Shown piece after piece: positions 58,483 through 64,000 of a stretch of 64,000 nt of DNA. The position numbers and the translations under genes were made by a program. The notes under the pieces are model-generated. The model did not search any database. It was not told the origin of the DNA and saw only the letters and a list, made by a program, of their open reading frames with translations. Source of the DNA: Neopestalotiopsis rosae (lineage: Eukaryota; Ascomycota; Sordariomycetes; Amphisphaeriales; Sporocadaceae); contig JALGAS010000006.1 in NCBI GenBank assembly GCA_023078685.1, forward strand, positions 3,906,001-3,970,000, given 5' to 3'. Position 1 is the first letter of the stretch. Each line of letters begins with the position of its first letter.

Positions 58483-60212
58483 ATGTTGCACCAGGTGACT
58501 TTTCGCTTGTTACCATGTCTGCTGGCTGCTTCATTCATCATCTACGTAAGACTCCTCTGACTCTCATTCTCACGGAAATCTGCCACTGACTGTGACTAAA
58601 GGTGACATGCCTCTTCGTTTACCGTTACTTCTTCCATCCTCTGAGGAAGTATCCGGGTTCCCTCTGGGCCAAGCTCACTGATGGCTACGGCGGCTATCAT
58701 GCCCTCTGGAGGAACTTGCACATCACAACATGGGAAGACCACTGCAAGTACGGATCCGTGGTGAGAAGTGGCCCAAATAAGCTGGTCTTTAACTCGGCTC
58801 AGGCTGTACGAGGTAAATGCCACATTCAAAGTACCATTCCGTATGTCTTGCTAATACCTACGCTCATCTGAAGATATCTTCTACAATGAAAAGATATCAA
58901 AATCGCGTGTTTACCTCCTTACCAAGTCTCCACCCAACGTATCCAACATGTTCAATGTCATTGACAAAAAGGCACATCGGGCCAAGCGCAGAGTCATCAG
59001 TCAAGTCCTTTCGGAACGCTTCATGACTGACTTTGAGCCACAAATGCATGAACAAATTGATATCTTCATCTCCAAAATCCAAGAGTCGTGCCAAAACGGC
59101 GTACCAGCCAACATGACAGAGCTATGCCAGCGGCTGACGGTCGATATTGTGGGCCTGTTAGGCTTTGGCTACCCTCTCAATACCCAGACCGATCCAGTCA
59201 ATCGCTTTATATTCCGAGGCTTCATGATTGCAAGTTGGCGAGCCAATGTGTTTATGCAATTTCCCATGTTGAGAAACTTGAAAATTGACGAAGCCTTTCG
59301 CTTTCTCAGCTTTGGAACTCGGGAGAAATATATCCATCTACTAGAGAAAATGATGGGCGGCCGTCTCGCTCAAGACAAAATGGCCCATAAAGATTTGTAC
59401 TCTGTTTTTCCGGACCAAAAAGGTGTCGACGACATCAAACTCAAGGACCTCTGGTCAGAAGCCTTATTCTTTCTGACCGCAGGTAAGCTATACTGACTAG
59501 ACCTGTACTTGAGCATTTGCTAACAGCGACACCAGGCGGTGATACCATTGCTACCACATTGTGTGCCCTGCTCTTCTACCTGTCTAGAAATGAGCGGGCC
59601 TACCGAGCGCTGGTGAGAGAAGTGCGTAACTCATTCGCAACTCTCGATGACATCCGCAATGGGCCATCGCTCAAGCAGTGTCATTACCTCCGAGCCTGTA
59701 TCGATGAAGCACTGCGCTTGTCACCCCCGGCACCCAGCACACTCTGGCGCGAGGTCAATGACGAGATCGAATCCGACGAGCCCATTGTGATTGACGGCCA
59801 CGTAATCCCCAAGGGTGTGCAATTTGGCATCAACATTTACGCCATGCACCACAATGAAGATTACTATCCCGATTCTTTTGCCTTTAAGCCGGAGCGCTGG
59901 CTGGTCAGCGAGCAGGAGCGTAGCGTTCTCCGGGGTGCATTTATGCCCTTTTCCACCGGCTATCGCACATGCACAGGATATGGCATGGCCTATCTCGAAG
60001 CCAGTCTCGTCGTTGCAAAGATGCTCTGGCTTTTTGACTTTTCAGCAGCTCCCGGCGAACTGGGTGAGATTGGCGGTGGCGATGCGAGCAGTGCAAAGCG
60101 GAACAAGACCGGAGAGTTCCAGCTGTACCATGTGTTTGCATCTACCCATGACGGGCCGTATCTATCGTTTCGCCCGCGCGATGACTCTTGGCTAGAAGCA
60201 GCGGAACCGTGA
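58483..60212 (+). CDS. Cytochrome P450 monooxygenase, 519 aa
   Basis: Exons 58483-58545, 58602-58812, 58874-59482 and 59536-60212, all GT-AG and in frame. A membrane anchor (FRLLPCLLAASFIIYVTCLFVY) is followed by RYFFHPLRKYPGSLWAKL, a start common to fungal P450s of the benzoate-hydroxylase and isotrichodermin-hydroxylase type. An N-terminal stretch, RSGPNKLVFNSAQAVRDIFY, matches the beta-1 region. Helix I is LTAGGDTIATTL (AGGDT), helix K DEALRLSPP (ExxR), then FKPERW. The heme loop is FSTGYRTCTGYGMAYLE with Cys440; Thr follows the cysteine instead of the common Ile or Val. Length is normal and all key residues are present. Substrate unknown; divergent partner P450 upstream and a small membrane protein downstream. 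Confidence 0.92.
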
Positions 60213-61377
60213 TGACACTATTATTCAGCGATCACATCCACCATCCTTTTTTGTATCTATTTTCACTACTAGCAATTGATATCCTCCTGCATATGAAACA
60301 TGAATATTTTGTCTTTCTCGTCTCTGACCATCTACTGCTTTAGATCTATAGCCAAGCAATCACTATTAAGAAATACGTGCAGCGCATAGGTGTCAGGAAT
60401 CTGTGCAACTCATTCCCCTTGGTCACGGTGACGACACTGCGGATCTCGCATCTCCGAACCCACGTGAAGGGTGCACACCCTACCGACCTCTGTCAGCAAA
60501 TCCGGCGTCGTACGAGTACCACATCAATCAGGGACCATACGGGGGATCTAGACTAGATCTCGGTTACTTACCATAAGCAACAGGGAAATCAGCCAGCCTT
60601 CAAAGGTGTGTCAACGAGGGATTTGACGATAGTCAGATCTGACCAATAAACTCAGGAGGCTTTTTGCATTCGGTCCTAAATCAATCAGAAATCCTACAGA
60701 GCAGAAAGCGTAATTCCATGTTGTGACATCGCGTACGTCTGCAAAACGCAGCGCAACCTGATGTGCAACCCAGGCCGAAGGATCGGGTCCAAAGTGGTAT
60801 GTATTTCCAAAAAGATGCAATGCAACCCCGCTGTGCTCTAATTATAATCCCATTTCGCATGTCGCTAGTCCATATTGGTGGTGGGTTGCACGATTCCTGC
60901 GGTAGATTCAGGTAGTGCCATGAATCCCTGTTTGCTTACATGCCGGGGCATATGCGTACCGGGTTCTTTTCGCACGACCAATAAGACATTGCCAACAACC
61001 CATGGGCTATGGACCAGGCGAGAACCCGGGCAAAATACTTGCATGCAATATGTATTTACTCTCGCATGTCCATCTCGGACCTGTGCTGGCCCCCACGATG
61101 ACCAACGTCTGCGCCATGGCGGCGCGGCCACGGCTTAACGGGTTGCCTGCCAGTTATACCCCGCCAAGAGACGACTATATCATTCCTAGCCAACAGGGTA
61201 CATCTGTCCATTGGCCATGCCATTCATCTCTCTTACGTTGTGACTGATTGATCTTGACTCTCTGCAAGAGTAAAAGAATCACATCCAAGCCATCTCTTCA
61301 AGATAGGCTGGTCCACGCCTATCGTTACCTCTAACATCCAACTGACACATTTCAATTACCAAGTTATTCATTATACA
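60213..61377. other. Intergenic region, no gene seen
   Basis: About 1.2 kb between the P450 and the small membrane-protein gene on the same strand. Open frames on both strands are mutual shadows without family features. Confidence 0.55.
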
Positions 61378-61817
61378 ATGTTGGGTCTTCAAGATGACGA
61401 ATCTGCGCCCGTGATGTTGTGGCTGGCTCTGTTCATCAGTGATGTGCTGGGTAAGATCCATGATACCTCTCCCGCGTCACCTTCTCTTGGGGATCAAGAA
61501 CTTACGTGGAATAATCCATCTAGTCGTCGCTTTCCATGTGACCATGCTGCGCAGACATGGCTATCAGCAGAAGTGGCTGCGTCTTGCCACGCTCATGTCC
61601 ATGACGCTTTTAGTTGCCGTGGTGAATCTGCGAAGTGCACTGCTGGGCAGTCCATACACCATGTTTGGACAACCTTGGGCGTGGATCGGGCCGATCCTCG
61701 AATGCTTTGTCGGTATGTCTGGCCACTTCTTATGTACTCGCGTAGCCAAATGCTAATCAAGCCCGTTCAAGTTCTCTGCATATTCTCATTCATGAATATT
61801 CTAAGCTTCCTCAATGA
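61378..61817 (+). CDS. Small three-helix membrane protein, 105 aa
   Basis: I do not recognise the family. Exons 61378-61450, 61524-61712 and 61762-61817 join in frame. The product starts MLGLQDDESAPVMLWLALFI and has three hydrophobic segments: VMLWLALFISDVLVVAFHV, LRLATLMSMTLLVAVVNL and AWIGPILECFVARSSSL. A basic loop (LRRHGYQQKWLR) lies between the first two, predicting it faces the cytosol. It ends HEYSKLPQ. Without the last splice the frame would stop soon after the third helix (61754), so the 3' end is less certain. It is far shorter than membrane-bound terpene cyclases (about 240 aa, seven helices). Its position next to two P450s suggests, but does not show, membership in a small metabolic group. 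Confidence 0.5.
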
Positions 61818-62562
61818 CTATGGTCAAGACTTGCCAAACTCGCCAGAGGGTTTCTATGGGCAGGGCCTGAGTATGCAAGAGAAGAGCATGATCAACTAGA
61901 GTCAGGAAGCGGTGTATGGGTAGTCATATAATACAGCAATGATGTGTACATACTTTTATTCTCAAGGTTTCTGTCGCAAGGACTGTGGCACCACACTCTG
62001 TAGAGCAGATTAACTTATTGATATCAATTTTGCATGAAATCTGAACCTTTTTGAGAAGCCAAAATGGACATATAATGGTCAATCATTTTTATATGCTCTT
62101 GCTGCAGACGAGCCTTGTCGTGTAAAGTTTACTCATGCTTTTAAATATGACTATGGCACTAGCTCTCGAGACATGAGATGAGATGAGATCTGTCTATAGA
62201 CTCAAGACATAGTGATCGAAATGGAAATAAATGCCAAAAGAGTGCTCTACGACCAAGTCAGTGTAGTAGTTCGTTTGAGGTTCTGAATCCTTGCGAATTA
62301 TTCTCCAATCGGAGTACAATACAATTCGGTTTAACTTGTTGCTATGTAAGGTTCTTGTGGAATTTCATTTTTAGATCTTCCTCTCAGCCTTAATTGTCTT
62401 CGGCTTGGCCATTGTCAACTAAATGCTGCGGCCTTTAGCCCGCTGGGCTGATGAGTCGATAGACAAGAAGGCAAACTTCGCTAGTCATGGTTGAGTTCCA
62501 TGAACGAACGCCTCAATAAGCAATTCTGCCTAAAGCAGGCATTTGCCGTTTCTACGCGCGCT

Positions 62563-62580
62563 AAAAAAAAAAAAAAAAAA
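62563..62580 (+). repeat. Poly-A tract, 18 bases
   Basis: An uninterrupted run of 18 A, preceded by CGCGCGCT. It could be a simple slippage tract or the tail scar of a retroposed sequence; no open frame upstream supports the latter. Confidence 0.6.
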
Positions 62581-63814
62581 CTCCATACTTGCTGACATTT
62601 TTTCTCTTTACAGATGGTGGGCCAGGAATTAGCGAAGCTTCAGGGTCCAAGATCCTACCAGCCCAGCAGGGGTTTGTTGTTTGGGTATGTGGATCATGCG
62701 CGACTAACACGCCTTACCCATATCGTACAATGGAGGTACAGTACATCTTTGCGGAGCCCTGAGCTCCTGGAGCAGCTTTATAATTGGTCACATTTTGACT
62801 CTGATGGATTGCGGACAATCTGAAGTCAAGAACATGCCTACGAAGCACAACCTTGTAGCAGCCCTGGCTATTTCGCTAGTCCGGCCTCTGGCTAGGCCCC
62901 GCATGGTACTTTCGACTGATGCGACATGTTCTGGATTTGTAAGAGATGAGAAGATTTCCTTGAGCCATCAAGGGAGTGTGTGATAGTTTGTTGTGCGCTC
63001 AACATGCATCTGCAGACTAAGTTATGTGCATCTTTTGGGAAGGACACCTTGCTGGAGAACGCTCAAAAAGTACCTAATTAACTAGCTCAATTCTCAAATA
63101 CTACCCTTGGAAATTCTGTCGAGCGAAACCCAGCGCGTAGATTAGGTAAGCTAAAGTTATAGCCATATAAGAATTTTCAGTGTACTTGCGTCTTTATGTT
63201 TGCATATATGCCGAACTGGCAGGTAACATTGACAGTCACCTATGAAAGCCCAGCACGATCAGCTTCATTGCTTGATTGTGATTCGATTGAAACTCCTCAG
63301 ATCTACCTCAACTTTTCAAGTGTTCGAGAATCTGCCTTTAGTGACTCACGGGTAGATATCAGAGTCAAATGCTCCTTCCGACTCTCAGTGTTGACGTGCA
63401 GTAGTTTTTACTAGGGAAGATAAATCTTTGAGCAAGGCTGAGGAGGATCATGTAGTTAGCATGAGTCCGTGCGCCGGTGGCGAGAAGAGGGCAATACTTG
63501 AAATAGAAAGGGTACAATTAATGATGCTGACCTTCACTAAACAGGCAGGATAAGGGCCAGGGTCTCTCGTGGTGGCAAATTCTCAGATCTTTAATGATCA
63601 TACAGAGATGAGGACGTGATATTGGTTAAGACAATGTCTCCAATAGTCATTACGACTTGTCTAACACTCCAGACATTCGATGGTCTGGTCGCGAATCCGG
63701 GCGGCATTAAATAAATATGATGCCATATCATGGACATCCTGCCGCTCTACTGGTGGAAGTGTGTCAGGCACTAAGGGAATAGCCTCGGTATTAGCGTTAT
63801 TAGCGATGGACGGT

Positions 63815-63822
63815 TATAAATA
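63815..63822 (+). promoter_or_regulatory. TATA box of a gene starting beyond the right edge
   Basis: TATAAATA followed at 63823 by GGGGCG, then a CT-rich leader (ctctacctctactcttcactc near 63888-63909). This is a typical fungal core promoter with pyrimidine-rich start region, pointing right. No ATG with a long frame follows before 64000. Confidence 0.4.
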
Positions 63823-64000
63823 GGGGCGTTGCCCTTTATTAATAACCAGCCAGAGTTCAGTTTCCTTCAATACCTACCTTATACTGGCTCTCTACCTCTA
63901 CTCTTCACTCTATTGCATTTAATCTCTGACAAAGTGTGTTAGCCCGACCACTATCCAGAATCTTGTGCAAGTAGAACATAGCTAAGGCTATTATGACAGT

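Larger units (their letters stand above)
61818..64000. other. Gene-free right end of the window
   Basis: About 2.2 kb, moderately AT-rich, with a GAGAT-type microsatellite near 62173-62188, an 18-base poly-A run at 62563-62580 and a promoter-like segment at 63.8 kb. No coding frame recognised; the frames at 62614-62823 and 63196-63414 have no supporting features. Confidence 0.55.

Noticed and set aside
61378..61817. Membrane-bound terpene cyclase for the small membrane protein
   Set aside because: Those enzymes have about 240 residues and seven helices with conserved acidic residues; this one has 105 residues and three helices.
1..64000. CRISPR arrays, insertion sequences, prokaryotic operons
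   Set aside because: The window is eukaryotic (spliceosomal introns throughout); no regularly spaced direct repeats and no transposase, integrase or reverse transcriptase frame was found.

Overview
This window reads as the nuclear genome of a filamentous ascomycete, most likely a Sordariomycete of the order Hypocreales. The evidence is GT-AG introns of about 40-115 bases, small exons, 0.3-3.4 kb gaps between genes, and families typical of these fungi: SAT4/PTH11-like membrane proteins, several P450s, a PDR-type ABC transporter, STAND (NLR-like) proteins, DUF6590, DUF6594, and the autophagy and ribosome-biogenesis genes atg29 and IPI3. Species is not resolved. I spliced the multi-exon genes by hand from the sequence, and every spliced model given here keeps one open frame through all its junctions. 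I saw no tRNA, rRNA, CRISPR array or intact transposon.

Layout. 0.1-7 kb: IPI3 (minus), a 3.4 kb gene-free stretch, then a serine-rich protein of unknown function (plus). 7-12 kb: a degenerate duplicate of a downstream segment, a secreted GH39-like glycoside hydrolase (plus), and a convergent membrane protein (minus). 12.5-20.4 kb: atg29, a nine-exon CorA-like metal transporter, and a convergent P450. 22-26.4 kb: a multi-pass membrane protein, a SAT4-family protein and a trans-aconitate-type methyltransferase. 27.5-38 kb: two divergent STAND genes with a small five-exon orphan gene between them. 38.8-45.6 kb: a secreted short tyrosinase, a DUF6594 protein and two proteins of unknown function, the second ending in minisatellite DNA. 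45.8-53.8 kb: an 11-exon full-size PDR ABC transporter and a second SAT4 protein. 56-61.8 kb: two divergent P450s and a 105-residue three-helix membrane protein. From 61.8 kb to the right edge I see no gene, but a TATA box at 63.8 kb points to a gene starting outside.

How the parts may work together. IPI3 and atg29 are housekeeping. The 27.5-38 kb block looks like a fungal innate-recognition (heterokaryon-incompatibility-type) locus. One STAND protein has an intact NB-ARC P-loop. The other has DUF6590 at its N-terminus, and its NACHT domain keeps only the two ends: the segment that normally carries Walker A and B is absent. P450s, a methyltransferase, an efflux pump and membrane sensors on both sides suggest tailoring and export genes of specialised metabolism, but no PKS, NRPS or terpene synthase is present, so a biosynthetic cluster is only a suggestion.
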